The notes under the pieces are model-generated. The model made no database searches, was not told where the DNA came from, and was given only the letters and a program-made list of their open reading frames with translations. From NCBI RefSeq assembly GCF_009807035.1, contig NZ_WUBI01000001.1, positions 2,852,001 to 2,916,000 of the forward strand: a stretch of DNA of 64,000 bases. Direction: 5' to 3'. A program made the position numbers and the translations under genes. Origin of the DNA: Paenibacillus dendrobii. Its GTDB lineage: Bacteria; Bacillota; Bacilli; Paenibacillales; Paenibacillaceae. Positions 9,129 to 17,397 of the stretch are shown here, piece by piece; the stretch's first letter is position 1, and each line of letters begins with the position of its first letter.

Positions 9129-10586
9129 TTAGAATTCATACGCGGGTTTCATACCCTCATCCGCCCTGCGGCTGAGGAGCTTCCCTGCGGCTTCCTCATA
9201 CCCTTTGCTGCGCAGCCGGTTTACCCAATCGTCTTCCGTCAGGTACTTATAAGGACCTGTCTCAATGACCTTTTGCATCGGGTCGGCCTTGTATCCAGGC
9301 TTGTTCATTTGCTCCTGCAGCCATGCCGCGATCCTCTGCTCCATCAGATTTACAACCTCCGGATGCTCTCCGGCTACATTCCGTGTCTGATGCGGGTCCT
9401 GCTCCATATCGTACAAGATCACTTCCTCGAAATCGTAAAGTCCCTGGTGGTACGTCCTTAAAAAGAACCATTTGTGGTCCCTGACCGAACGCTGACAAGT
9501 ATAAAGGGCATGCTCCATGACCAGATAATCGCGCCCGCTCATATCCTCGCCTTTCAATGCCTGCAAATAAGATTTTCCATCCCAGCCGCTTGGAACGGGC
9601 AAGCCGGCCATATCGGTGATCGTTGCAATGGCATCGACATTATAGAGAAAGCCGTCATACGTTCCGCCTGCCTTCGCCATCCCCGGCGCTTTGATGATCA
9701 GCGGAATGTGATGCACCGCTTCGGTCGCGCACGGATGCTCCACGTAGATGCCCTGTTCGCCCATGGATTCCGCATGATCTGCACTCACGACGATGCAAAC
9801 TTCATCTTCAATGCCAAGTTCTCTTAGCGTGTCGAGCAATTCTCCGACAAACGAATCCATATAGGATACCGCTCCGTCGTAGCCGTCGATCAAATGCTTG
9901 AAATCGGCACGGCTTCGGATCGCTCCCGGCATCGTTTCCGGATAGTTGTCTCCCCAATGCAAGAAGGATGCCGAGCGGGGGAATGTATTTGGCTGCTGCG
10001 CGGCAATTTGCGATTCATCCGGGAAAACTGCTACCGGTGAATCCTGCCACTGTTCCATATAACGCTTTGGATACGTATAGAAGCTGTGCGGGTCCCAGTA
10101 CTGGATGTGCAGGAAATAATTATCCTCTTTGCCGTGGGCTTTGAGCCAAGGAATTACGGCAGCATTCACTTCGTCCGCATTCTCATTGCCTTCCTTAAGC
10201 GTATGGGTATGTACCTCGCTCCAACCGGCGAAATACCACCAGGCATGATGGCGGTCTCCGAACGTGGAGAAGGTAACCGTCTTCATCCCTGCCTTACGCA
10301 GGTAACGCGTGAAGAAAGGAATACGCTCGCTGTGTCCGTCGCCTTCCGGATATTGAAAATCACAGCCCGGTCCCCAGTGGGTGAGTGCCCCGTGATTGAC
10401 GCCAAATCGTCCGGACATAAAACTTGCTCGCGAAGGTACGCACGGGGAGGATACGGTATAGCAGCTGTCGAAGCGCATGCCTTCGGCTGCAATTCGGTCC
10501 AGGTTCGGTGTCGTCTGGCGGTGATAACCATAGCAACTCATATGGTCCGGGCGCAGCGAGTCGATGTCCAGATAGATCATTCTCAT
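9129..10586 (-). CDS. Sulfatase, cysteine type (sulfatase 2)
   Basis: 485 residues if translation begins at ATG 10586; 10595 is a possible earlier start. Metal-binding DIDSLRPDH is at the N-terminus, followed by CVPSR with Cys49 as formylglycine precursor, and SADHAESMG carries further metal ligands. No export signal is visible, so it should be cytoplasmic. It is only distantly similar to sulfatase 1, suggesting different substrates. It heads the operon containing the SsuABC-like importer, so its substrate is probably delivered by that transporter. No formylglycine-generating or anaerobic maturase gene lies in the window. Confidence 0.92.
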   Translation of the reverse strand: MRMIYLDIDSLRPDHMSCYGYHRQTTPNLDRIAAEGMRFDSCYTVSSPCVPSRASFMSGRFGVNHGALTHWGPGCDFQYPEGDGHSERIPFFTRYLRKAGMKTVTFSTFGDRHHAWWYFAGWSEVHTHTLKEGNENADEVNAAVIPWLKAHGKEDNYFLHIQYWDPHSFYTYPKRYMEQWQDSPVAVFPDESQIAAQQPNTFPRSASFLHWGDNYPETMPGAIRSRADFKHLIDGYDGAVSYMDSFVGELLDTLRELGIEDEVCIVVSADHAESMGEQGIYVEHPCATEAVHHIPLIIKAPGMAKAGGTYDGFLYNVDAIATITDMAGLPVPSGWDGKSYLQALKGEDMSGRDYLVMEHALYTCQRSVRDHKWFFLRTYHQGLYDFEEVILYDMEQDPHQTRNVAGEHPEVVNLMEQRIAAWLQEQMNKPGYKADPMQKVIETGPYKYLTEDDWVNRLRSKGYEEAAGKLLSRRADEGMKPAYEF

Positions 10587-10635
10587 GCATATCAAGTCCT
10601 TTGCTTCAGTTTGTATAACATGTCGTGTAAGTTGT

Positions 10636-10649
10636 TGTATCCGCTTTCA
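10636..10649 (-). promoter_or_regulatory. cre-like site upstream of sulfatase 2
   Basis: Reads TGTATCCGCTTTCA on the plus strand. It matches 13 of 14 positions of the catabolite-responsive element consensus TGWNANCGNTNWCA and lies about 50 bp before the sulfatase 2 start. A site for CcpA is plausible but untested. Confidence 0.4.
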
Positions 10650-10748
10650 TGAATTAAGTATAATTTTGATTTCTTAAATGCATAAGGTTGAACTTTTTTA
10701 CAACTTTTTTGCGCGTTTTCCGCATTCCCCAGTTCATTTCACTTTGTC

Positions 10749-10794
10749 TTGACAAAATAAATTAACAGAAGTAAATTTATTTACATAAGTTAAT
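10749..10794 (+). promoter_or_regulatory. Promoter and overlapping palindromic operator of the TetR gene
   Basis: TTGACA (10749-10754) is followed after 17 bp by TAAATT (10772-10777). A 34-bp imperfect palindrome covers 10761-10794: ATTAAC-4 nt-GTAAAT, a 2-nt centre, then ATTTAC-4 nt-GTTAAT. It spans the spacer, the -10 region and the start-point region, the usual position for an autorepressor operator. The TetR gene starts 18 bp downstream. Confidence 0.7.
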
Positions 10795-10811
10795 GATTGG
10801 AGATTTAGTGG

Positions 10812-11444
10812 ATGAACATCAATGAAATTCCTCTGCGTGAATTGAAAAAAGCCAAAACGAAAATCGCCTTGTACGAAGCGGGCCTATCCTTCACCGCGGA
10901 CCGCATGTTCAAGGACGTGCTGCTGGACGACATTTGCCGGACGGCCGGCATATCCCGCGTGACTTTTTTCAAATTTTTCGGCAAGAAAGAAGATTTGCTC
11001 GTCTATTACATGCGGGTATGGCTGACCCGGCGGATTATCGAGATCGGAGAAAACGGTCTGCGCGGGTTCGATGCAATGCGGCTTATTCTGCGGCAAATTG
11101 CTGACGACACGCGTACGAACGAAGGCATCATGCCCAGCCTCATCGCTTTTTTGTCCGAAATGAACATGCACTGCAGCATGCCGGTGCTAAGCGAAGCCGA
11201 GGTGATGCTCTTGTTTCCCGGCCAAGAGAGGGACGGTTCTAAGAGCCCCGACATGTTCGCCTTGTTCAGCCAGTGTATGGAGGAAGCGCAGGAGGATGGT
11301 CGGTTAAAGGACGGCATTCCGGTCGACGCCGCTGTTCCGTTCCTGATCAGCACGTTTTACGGCGGTTTCCTCACCTCTCGTCTGTACGGATCGAAAGACG
11401 TCATGGCTTTTTACGAAACCCATCTGAAACTGATTGAAAAATAA
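10812..11444 (+). CDS. TetR/AcrR family transcriptional regulator
   Basis: 210 residues. The N-terminal helix-turn-helix (about residues 12-60; DICRTAGISRVTFFKFFGKKEDLL) is typical of the family; the C-terminal helical ligand domain is divergent. The ribosome binding site TTGGAG precedes ATG 10812. The gene directly follows a promoter with an overlapping 34-bp palindrome and is 22 bp upstream of a DUF4188 gene, so it probably represses both. The inducer is unknown. Confidence 0.9.
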   Translation: MNINEIPLRELKKAKTKIALYEAGLSFTADRMFKDVLLDDICRTAGISRVTFFKFFGKKEDLLVYYMRVWLTRRIIEIGENGLRGFDAMRLILRQIADDTRTNEGIMPSLIAFLSEMNMHCSMPVLSEAEVMLLFPGQERDGSKSPDMFALFSQCMEEAQEDGRLKDGIPVDAAVPFLISTFYGGFLTSRLYGSKDVMAFYETHLKLIEK

Positions 11445-11466
11445 CTCTATTAAAGGAGCTGTTTTT

Positions 11467-11979
11467 ATGGAAAAGGTGGTACCCGGCCGCTATACGGCAC
11501 ATACGGAGGAATCGTTCGTGGTATTCGTCATCGGCATGCGGATCAACCGATTCTGGGCGGTCCACCGCTGGCTGCCCGTCTTCCTGTCCATGCCCGGCAT
11601 GATCCGGGAGCTGTACATGAACCGCGAGCTGGGATTTAAAGAAGGCCACATGCATTTTTCCTTGCGGAGAACCTGCATTATTCAGTACTGGGATTCATTT
11701 GAGCAGCTGGAGCACTATGCGCGGAAAGGCCAGAAGCATCTCAAAGCGTGGAGGGATTTCAACCGAAAAATCGGTACCGATGGAACGGTCGGCATCTTTC
11801 ACGAAACCTACATCATCCCCAAAGGCAATTACGAGTCCGTATACAATAATATGCCGGTATTCGGTCTCGCCAAAGCTACGAGCCATGTTCCGGCAACGGG
11901 ACGACGGGAAACGGCAAGCCGCAGGCTTGGACAAGGCGGAGATCCAGCCGTGCCGACGCCCGCCAATCCGGTACAGTAA
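11467..11979 (+). CDS. DUF4188 domain protein
   Basis: 170 residues from ATG 11467, which has AAAGGAG 9 nt upstream; the frame extends to 11434 but overlaps the TetR gene. The sequence has DUF4188 features: a hydrophobic stretch around FVVFVIGMRINRFWAVHRW and the segment RRTCIIQYWDSFEQLEHYAR, which resembles dimeric alpha-beta barrel monooxygenase-like proteins. The last 40 residues are low-complexity and probably disordered. It is co-directional with the TetR gene and followed by a strong terminator, so the two form a bicistronic unit. The biochemical role is unknown; a TetR-controlled detoxification function is an inference. Confidence 0.8.
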   Translation: MEKVVPGRYTAHTEESFVVFVIGMRINRFWAVHRWLPVFLSMPGMIRELYMNRELGFKEGHMHFSLRRTCIIQYWDSFEQLEHYARKGQKHLKAWRDFNRKIGTDGTVGIFHETYIIPKGNYESVYNNMPVFGLAKATSHVPATGRRETASRRLGQGGDPAVPTPANPVQ

Positions 11980-11988
11980 GCCAAACAA

Positions 11989-12029
11989 GAATCCGGCAAC
12001 GGTCTCATGGGACCCCGCCGGATTCCTTT
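11989..12029 (+). terminator. Terminator of the TetR-DUF4188 operon
   Basis: Stem GAATCCGGC (11989-11997) and GCCGGATTC (12017-12025) is followed by CTTTTG. It lies 9 bp after the DUF4188 stop. Confidence 0.85.
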
Positions 12030-12076
12030 TGTATTCTGCACGGCACGATCAGCGAACCTAATGACGATTCTAGGCC

Positions 12077-12122
12077 AAAAAAGCACCCTTTTCCGGCATC
12101 CATGCCATGAAAGGGTGCTTTT
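12077..12122. terminator. Second, bidirectional terminator hairpin
   Basis: AAAGCACCCTTT (from about 12080) pairs with AAAGGGTGCTTT (to 12122) around an inner GGCAT/ATGCC stem. A and T tracts on both sides make it usable in both directions. It closes the ABC exporter operon on the minus strand (permease stop at 12132). Confidence 0.85.
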
Positions 12123-12131
12123 CGAATGGAA

Positions 12132-12821
12132 TTAGACCATATCGGTTTTATCAATATTGCGAAATGATAGATAAGCAATCACAAAGCCGATCGCTCCAAG
12201 AATCAAAGGAATCGCCACGTTCGAGCTGAGCGAGAATCCCTGAGCGTTGCCGCTGAGCAGCAGCATGATGAAGACGGAGGAGACGATGGTGCTCGCCACG
12301 GATTTTTTGCGCATCCCGAAATATATGGGAATCAAGCTGACGCCTGTAGCGCACAGCGTTTGAATGAAGAGCTGAATGCCCGTGTGCAGGAAAAGCGCTC
12401 CGTCCGGTTTTCCCTCAATGAAATGAAATTGACTGTTCACAACCAAAAATACCAAGATGACAATGAATGTACTGATGATCATTGTGACGAAGGTCAGGGA
12501 AAGAATTAGCAGCATTTTCGCAATGATCAGTTTTTTGCGCTGTACCGGATACGTAAACATGACGCTGACGGTCTTGTTCTTATATTCATCGATGATGAAT
12601 CTGCTGATCAGTACCGAGGCAAACACGATAAATACCGCGCGGACGATAAGGCCCGCTGCCGATAGGGCTTCCACATAGTCGTTAAAGCCGGCTTCCCCGT
12701 AATCCTCCGTATAAGGCATGAGCCACATGAAGAAGGAGATGATGACCACCGCGATAGCGGCGCCTCTGGCATACCATCCGAGCTTATGTTTTTTGATCTC
12801 CAGCTGCATCAGCTTAAGCAT
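12132..12821 (-). CDS. ABC-2 type permease, bacitracin/lantibiotic exporter-like
   Basis: About 229 residues from ATG 12821 (an alternative ATG lies at 12839). Six hydrophobic segments are visible in the arrangement of BcrB/lantibiotic-immunity permeases: one near residues 15-35, pairs around 55-75, 100-125 and 155-190, and a last near 205-222. Its start overlaps the 3' end of the ATPase gene by 8 bp. With that ATPase it probably expels or dislodges a membrane-active peptide antibiotic. Upstream genes encode a two-component system likely to sense the drug or envelope damage. Confidence 0.85.
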   Translation of the reverse strand: MLKLMQLEIKKHKLGWYARGAAIAVVIISFFMWLMPYTEDYGEAGFNDYVEALSAAGLIVRAVFIVFASVLISRFIIDEYKNKTVSVMFTYPVQRKKLIIAKMLLILSLTFVTMIISTFIVILVFLVVNSQFHFIEGKPDGALFLHTGIQLFIQTLCATGVSLIPIYFGMRKKSVASTIVSSVFIMLLLSGNAQGFSLSSNVAIPLILGAIGFVIAYLSFRNIDKTDMV

Positions 12822-13737
12822 GCTTCTCACCTCCGCCAATCTGCTGCATGAAAAATTCCTCCAACGACGTGTGCTTATGGTTTAGCGCTTCGATCTCGAT
12901 GTCATTGAGCACAAGCGCCTTCGTCAACTCCTGCTGCGTCCAGCGCGACTCATATACCCGAAGCATGGAGTCGCCAATGATTTTGAAATTGCTTACGCCA
13001 AGCTGGTTCTCAAGGATAAAAGCAGCCTGTTTGCAGTGCGGCGTCACGATCTCGATATAATCGGTATGTTCGCTGCGCAAGTCATTCATCGACACCTCAC
13101 GGATGAACTTTCCTCCCTGAAGAATGCCGATCGTATCCGCCACTTGCTCGATTTCGCTCAGCAGATGGCTTGAGACTAGCAGTGTCATCCGGTATTCCGT
13201 GCAGAGCATCCGCAGCAAATTCCTGAATTCCTTAATCCCTACCGGATCAAGTCCGTTAATCGGCTCATCCAAGATCAGCAGCTCGGGCTTGGTCATGATC
13301 GCGCGGGCCATGCCGAGCCGCTGCTTCATACCAAGCGAAAACTCGCCGACTGCCTTGTTGTCGATGGAAGTCAGCTGTACCAGCTCCAGCGCCTCACGTA
13401 TCGCATGTTTATTATAAAAGCCCATATATTCGCCGTGCAGCTCCAGATTTTCCTTGGCAGTCATTTTCTCGTAAAAAATCGGGTATTCGATGATGCTGCC
13501 GATGCGTTTAAACATTTCCACCGATCCGGGCATCAGCTTTTCCCCGAACAATTCGATCTCGCCGCTAGTCGGTTTCAGGAGGTTCAGCATCATTTTCATC
13601 AAGGTCGTTTTGCCGGCGCCGTTCGGGCCCAATAGTCCGTAAATTTGCCCCCGCTCGATATTCATGCTGACACCAGAAACGACTTCTTTGCCTTTATATA
13701 TTTTGCTTACATGGCGGGTACTGACGATATAGCTCAT
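12814..13737 (-). CDS. ABC transporter ATP-binding protein, BcrA-like
   Basis: 307 residues. Walker A GPNGAGKTT, signature FSLGMKQRLGMARA (a degenerate LSGGQ, usual in BcrA/NatA-type ATPases), Walker B LLILDEPINGLDP and the switch His in SSHLLSE are visible. A C-terminal extension of about 80 residues is typical of antibiotic-resistance ATPases. The ribosome binding site AGAGGGG precedes ATG 13737. The gene follows the two-component genes and is preceded by its own promoter with tandem repeats. Confidence 0.92.
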   Translation of the reverse strand: MSYIVSTRHVSKIYKGKEVVSGVSMNIERGQIYGLLGPNGAGKTTLMKMMLNLLKPTSGEIELFGEKLMPGSVEMFKRIGSIIEYPIFYEKMTAKENLELHGEYMGFYNKHAIREALELVQLTSIDNKAVGEFSLGMKQRLGMARAIMTKPELLILDEPINGLDPVGIKEFRNLLRMLCTEYRMTLLVSSHLLSEIEQVADTIGILQGGKFIREVSMNDLRSEHTDYIEIVTPHCKQAAFILENQLGVSNFKIIGDSMLRVYESRWTQQELTKALVLNDIEIEALNHKHTSLEEFFMQQIGGGEKHA

Positions 13738-13772
13738 ACGTTTCTTGCCCCTCTCGTTCTTGCTTTATACAC

Positions 13773-13826
13773 AGTATAGCCGCCAACCATTTCGCGTTTC
13801 TTGCGCAATTCTTACGAATATCTTAA
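13773..13826 (-). promoter_or_regulatory. Promoter with three 11-bp-spaced direct repeats for the exporter genes
   Basis: On the minus strand the hexamers TTAAGA (13826-13821), GTAAGA (13815-13810) and GCAAGA (13804-13799) follow each other with 5-nt spacers, giving an exact 11-bp period. A -10 TATACT occupies 13778-13773. The -35 hexamer 17 bp before it (AGAAAC) is poor and overlaps the third repeat. This geometry is typical of OmpR-family activator sites, and such a regulator is encoded just upstream. Confidence 0.65.
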
Positions 13827-13895
13827 GAGACTGAGATTTTGAGAAATACGAATTACAATATGTCGTTCATGCTAACCGAAGTTGTTCCGTTAAAA

Positions 13896-14828
13896 TTAAG
13901 ACAGCCGTTTCAGCGCAATCGTGAACACGGTGCGTTCATTCGGCTTGCTCTCCACCCGGATTTCCCCATCCATAAGCTCGACCAGCCGTTTCGTGATCGT
14001 CAGACCGAGTCCGCTCCCCTGAAAGCTCTTGTTCCTCGAGTCCTCCAGCGTGTACATCCGTTCGAAAATAAGCGCCTGCTCCCGTTCATCGATGCCTTTG
14101 CCCTTGTCCCAGATGTCGATCAGAATCCGGTCTTTGGCTTCATACAGCTTCATGCCGATCACCCGTCCTCCTGCTCCATAACGGATCGCATTGCTCAGCA
14201 CGTTGTTCAGGACCCGGTCGATAGCTTCCACGTTCCCCCAGGCATACAGCGGCGCATCCGGGATATCAATATTTGCGGACAATCCTTCCGATTCGATCAA
14301 ATCATAATATGCCAGTATGTTTTTCCGGCAAATTTCGTTCATATGTATACGGGTAAGCGGCAGCTCTTTATCCCCTGACTCCAGCTTGGAGAGGTCGAAG
14401 AAGCGGTTGATCAGCTCTACGATCTCGATGGCTTTGGCATGCACGTTGCTCACGAGGCGTTCTCTCTCCTGTTTCGGCAGGTCCGGCTGTCGGTTCATCG
14501 TTTCGATGGTTCCAAGCACCACGGTCAGCGGCGTCTTCAAATCATGCGATATGTTCGCCAGCATCTTGCGCATCGCGAGCTCCGTGCGCGCAAAGTCCGC
14601 TTCGGACTGCCGGTTCTGCTCCAGCAGTCGGTTGATCGCGATCAGCAGCTTGCGGTATTCCGCATCCTCTGTAAACAGCAGAAGCTGCTCCTGCGAGGAA
14701 GCGTCCATGATCGCATGCAGCTTGTCGATGATATAGCTCAGCTGCTCCGTCCTTTTACGGCGGGTGACCCACTGCAGAACGTTCAGCAGTGCCAGCAGGA
14801 CAAGGATCACGTACAGGACGAACAGCAC
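13896..14828 (-). CDS. Sensor histidine kinase (EnvZ/BasS-like, short input domain)
   Basis: 310 residues starting with GTG 14828 after GGGGGA. A single N-terminal membrane helix (residues 1-20) is followed by a cytoplasmic linker, the HisKA box ANISHDLKTP with His95, and an HATPase_c domain (NVLSNAIRYG, DKGKGI, GSGLGLTITKRL). There is essentially no extracellular sensor, as in intramembrane-sensing kinases that work with peptide-antibiotic exporters. It starts 1 bp after the response regulator stop. The exporter ATPase gene follows on the same strand. Confidence 0.92.
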   Translation of the reverse strand: MLFVLYVILVLLALLNVLQWVTRRKRTEQLSYIIDKLHAIMDASSQEQLLLFTEDAEYRKLLIAINRLLEQNRQSEADFARTELAMRKMLANISHDLKTPLTVVLGTIETMNRQPDLPKQERERLVSNVHAKAIEIVELINRFFDLSKLESGDKELPLTRIHMNEICRKNILAYYDLIESEGLSANIDIPDAPLYAWGNVEAIDRVLNNVLSNAIRYGAGGRVIGMKLYEAKDRILIDIWDKGKGIDEREQALIFERMYTLEDSRNKSFQGSGLGLTITKRLVELMDGEIRVESKPNERTVFTIALKRLS

Positions 14829-14829
14829 G

Positions 14830-15528
14830 TTAAAATTCCCCCAGTCGGTAGCCGATGCCCCATAATGTCTTAATGTACCGCGGTTCAGACGGGTTATCTT
14901 CGATCTTTTCCCGCAATCGGCTCATATGCACGTTAATGACGTTTTCGTCGCCGTAATACTCATCGTTCCACACGGAATTGAAAATATGCTGCTTCGTGAA
15001 CACCTTTTTCGGGTTTGTCATAAGCAGCTTCAAAATTTGCAGTTCTTTGGCCGTCAGCTTGATCTCCTCGCCGTTCTTGTCCACGGTCAAATGGTCCAGA
15101 TTCAGCGTCAGCTCATGCACCTGGACGATCCCGTTCGGCTGCGCGGGCTGCTGTCCCACGTAGGCCGTGGCACGGCGGATGGCCGCCTTAACCCTTGCCG
15201 TCAGCTCAATCATGGAAAACGGCTTCGTGATATAGTCGTCAGCCCCGAAGCCCAGCCCCAGCGCCTTGTCCACTTCCCCGTCCTTGGCCGACACGATCAG
15301 CACCGGTACATGGCTCTTCTCCCTGATTTCCTTCAAAAAATCCATGCCGCTCAGCTTCGGCAGCATCAGATCCAGCAGCACCAGATCGTATTGGCACTGC
15401 GCGAAGCGCTCCAGCGCCTCCTCGCCATCCTTCACGTGCACCACGTCAAAGCCTTCCATCGTCAAATAACTCTCTATCATTTCGCCGATCGCGGCGTCAT
15501 CTTCCACCAGCAGTATGCTTGAAGCCAT
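14830..15528 (-). CDS. OmpR/PhoB family response regulator
   Basis: 232 residues. The receiver domain has acidic residues Glu9-Asp11, phospho-acceptor Asp53 and the conserved Lys in DDYITKPFS; a winged-helix DNA-binding domain covers about residues 130-230 (TAKELQILKLL, VINVHMSRLREKI). It is first in the minus-strand order regulator, kinase, ATPase, permease. The tandem repeats before the exporter genes are its probable binding site. The ribosome binding site GGCGGGGA precedes ATG 15528. Confidence 0.93.
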   Translation of the reverse strand: MASSILLVEDDAAIGEMIESYLTMEGFDVVHVKDGEEALERFAQCQYDLVLLDLMLPKLSGMDFLKEIREKSHVPVLIVSAKDGEVDKALGLGFGADDYITKPFSMIELTARVKAAIRRATAYVGQQPAQPNGIVQVHELTLNLDHLTVDKNGEEIKLTAKELQILKLLMTNPKKVFTKQHIFNSVWNDEYYGDENVINVHMSRLREKIEDNPSEPRYIKTLWGIGYRLGEF

Positions 15529-15644
15529 GTGAATCCCCGCCTATCCTGTTAGGTTTATAGTTTTACTATACTGGAAAGGCGGTCATTCGCATATCGCTGA
15601 CGAAAAATATGAATACCCTAATATGCCCGGCCTAAGAGGGTAGC

Positions 15645-16511
15645 CTACCTGTGCTGCTCTGCTTCCGTCTTAGGTAAGGATTGATAAATCGAGCCGGCCT
15701 GAACGATCCCGATGATCTTTTTTACAGCAGCAGTCATCTGTTTGCCATCGGCACCCGTATCGCAAGATCTCCACTGAAAATGGCGCTCCCCGCCGTTAAT
15801 AAACACCTTCAAATCGTAACTGTCCCCGTTCTCAAGCTTGCATGCAGAAGACAGCTTTTTTTCATTTAAGTAACCGGCAAGCACAAGTTCGCGGTAAACT
15901 TTCTGACGGTCCTGCTCCGTGATGCTGAAATCGCTGACCTCTACCATCTGGTCGTTCCCGAGGTCTTTCAGCAGCTTGTAATCCACAGTGTTGATTTCAT
16001 TCGTCAGACTTGGCCCGTACTTGAGCACGAATTCAAAACGGTCCTGCTGGCTCACATCGAAAGGAATTCGAAGCAGCTCCATGTCCTCGGAATCCCCTTC
16101 GCAGCCCGTAAGCGCATACCGGAGAAATGTCTTCGTTTCTTCTCGTACCAACGAAACGCACGGGTAGGTCCTGACTTCCCCTTTTCCGAATTTGTCCTCG
16201 GTCGTGTCCACGCGCAGTTCAACCTTACCGTCAGCACGTGTCAAATCATAGTAAATCGGATCGCCCTCGATCGTGTAACGGATCAGCCGTTGCGAGCCGG
16301 TTTGATCATGCGTAAAAGCGTCAAGCAGTTCCAGATGCTCCACCATACCGTGAGTATCAACCACATCAGCACCTTTAGCTGTCAGGACGGTATTCGCTGG
16401 CTTTGCTATCTTGTCCGGTCCCCCATCATTCACACTTGCTTCCTGTGGAACGGAACAGCCGAAGATCATTGCCAGCAGCCCAAGTAATATCGTCACTCTA
16501 ATCGGTTTCAT
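15645..16511 (-). CDS. Putative lipoprotein, function unknown
   Basis: 288 residues from ATG 16511, which follows GAGGGGG by 7 nt. The signal peptide ends in a plausible lipobox, MIFGC. The mature part has no recognised domain; it is rich in charged residues and contains one Cys in ALTGC, one in SSACK and one in RSCDTG, which could form disulfides outside the cell. It stands between two unrelated regulatory loci and appears to be monocistronic. No function can be assigned. Confidence 0.75.
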   Translation of the reverse strand: MKPIRVTILLGLLAMIFGCSVPQEASVNDGGPDKIAKPANTVLTAKGADVVDTHGMVEHLELLDAFTHDQTGSQRLIRYTIEGDPIYYDLTRADGKVELRVDTTEDKFGKGEVRTYPCVSLVREETKTFLRYALTGCEGDSEDMELLRIPFDVSQQDRFEFVLKYGPSLTNEINTVDYKLLKDLGNDQMVEVSDFSITEQDRQKVYRELVLAGYLNEKKLSSACKLENGDSYDLKVFINGGERHFQWRSCDTGADGKQMTAAVKKIIGIVQAGSIYQSLPKTEAEQHR

Positions 16512-16612
16512 CTGAATCCCCCTCATTTCCATTCAATCTTCTTGACGAAATTTAAAAGATAAAGGTTTCAGGCGATCCGATAGGCAGCAGCCACACCTCA
16601 GATAACAAAAAA

Positions 16613-16643
16613 AAGACCAAGATGCGGGTTGCATCCAGGTCTT
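16613..16643 (-). terminator. Terminator of the gbsR-like gene
   Basis: AAGACC (16613-16618) and GATGC (16621-16625) pair with GCATC (16631-16635) and GGTCTT (16638-16643). On the minus strand the stem is followed by a run of T residues (complement of 16607-16614). It lies just past the stop of the regulator gene. Confidence 0.85.
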
Positions 16644-16650
16644 CTTGAAC

Positions 16651-17217
16651 TCATATTTCATCTGGCAGCTCCTTGGGCACGAGCTTGTAAATGTCGCCAT
16701 TTTCAAAGGTGTCGATCAGTCGGTCAAGCCATTGGTAATACGCATAGGCATCCCGAAGCTTGGCCTTGTCCTTGTGGAGCAGGTCCACCATTTCAGGGTC
16801 TTCCGCATACTCTTTTTCCAATTTATTAATCTCTTCCATGGATTTGCGTAATATCAGGATGTTCGTTTCCACGGATTTGCGCCATTTGATGTCAAAAAAG
16901 TCCGTGAAGGTCTGGTACCAGTCGTATTCCACCTCGTACAAATCCTTGCGTGAGCCCTTTTCCCATACCTTGTTCACCATTTTAAGATCCAGCAGCGTGC
17001 GTACGCCCGTGCTCATGCTGGTTTTGCTCATCTTCATTTCGCTTCCCATCTCGTCCAGCGTCATCGGCTTGTCCGCAAAATACAGCAAGCCGTAGAGATG
17101 TCCCGTGGATAAGGAAATGCCGTATAAGTCCATGTTTCGTCCAATCGTTTCTATAACACGCTTACGCATTTTTTGAAGCGCAGCGTTCTGTTCTTCTTTG
17201 CCCGGGTCCAAGCCCAT
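16651..17217 (-). CDS. GbsR/MarR-type repressor beside opuA
   Basis: 188 residues from ATG 17217, selected because AAGGAGG lies 8 nt upstream; the frame extends further but without a better site. The protein matches the GbsR/OpcR group of MarR-type regulators: a winged helix (about residues 35-100; MTLDEMGSEMKMSKTSMSTGVRTL, DLKMVNKVWEKGSRKDLY) and a helical C-terminus. In Bacillus subtilis, relatives repress choline or osmoprotectant genes. Here it is divergent from the opuA operon, so it probably controls that operon and itself. Confidence 0.88.
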   Translation of the reverse strand: MGLDPGKEEQNAALQKMRKRVIETIGRNMDLYGISLSTGHLYGLLYFADKPMTLDEMGSEMKMSKTSMSTGVRTLLDLKMVNKVWEKGSRKDLYEVEYDWYQTFTDFFDIKWRKSVETNILILRKSMEEINKLEKEYAEDPEMVDLLHKDKAKLRDAYAYYQWLDRLIDTFENGDIYKLVPKELPDEI

Positions 17218-17313
17218 GCTTGCAACCTCCTTATGTTCAGCCATTCTCTCGCATGTCTTCCGCATTCAACGTTATCGTACAGAAGATTTCAGAGGCAACA
17301 ACCTTCTTGGTCT

Positions 17314-17342
17314 ATTGTAAAAAAACCACTTTTAAAAGTAAA
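17314..17342 (-). promoter_or_regulatory. Promoter of the gbsR-like gene with a palindrome in its spacer
   Basis: On the minus strand TTTACT (17342-17337) and TACAAT (17319-17314) are 17 bp apart. A perfect 12-bp palindrome ACTTTTAAAAGT (17328-17339) overlaps the -35 and spacer, a position suited to autorepression. Confidence 0.55.
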
Positions 17343-17397
17343 GAAGCCTCAGAAGCCGCAATTGGGAGCATCGGGCAGGAAACTAAAGAATTACTTT

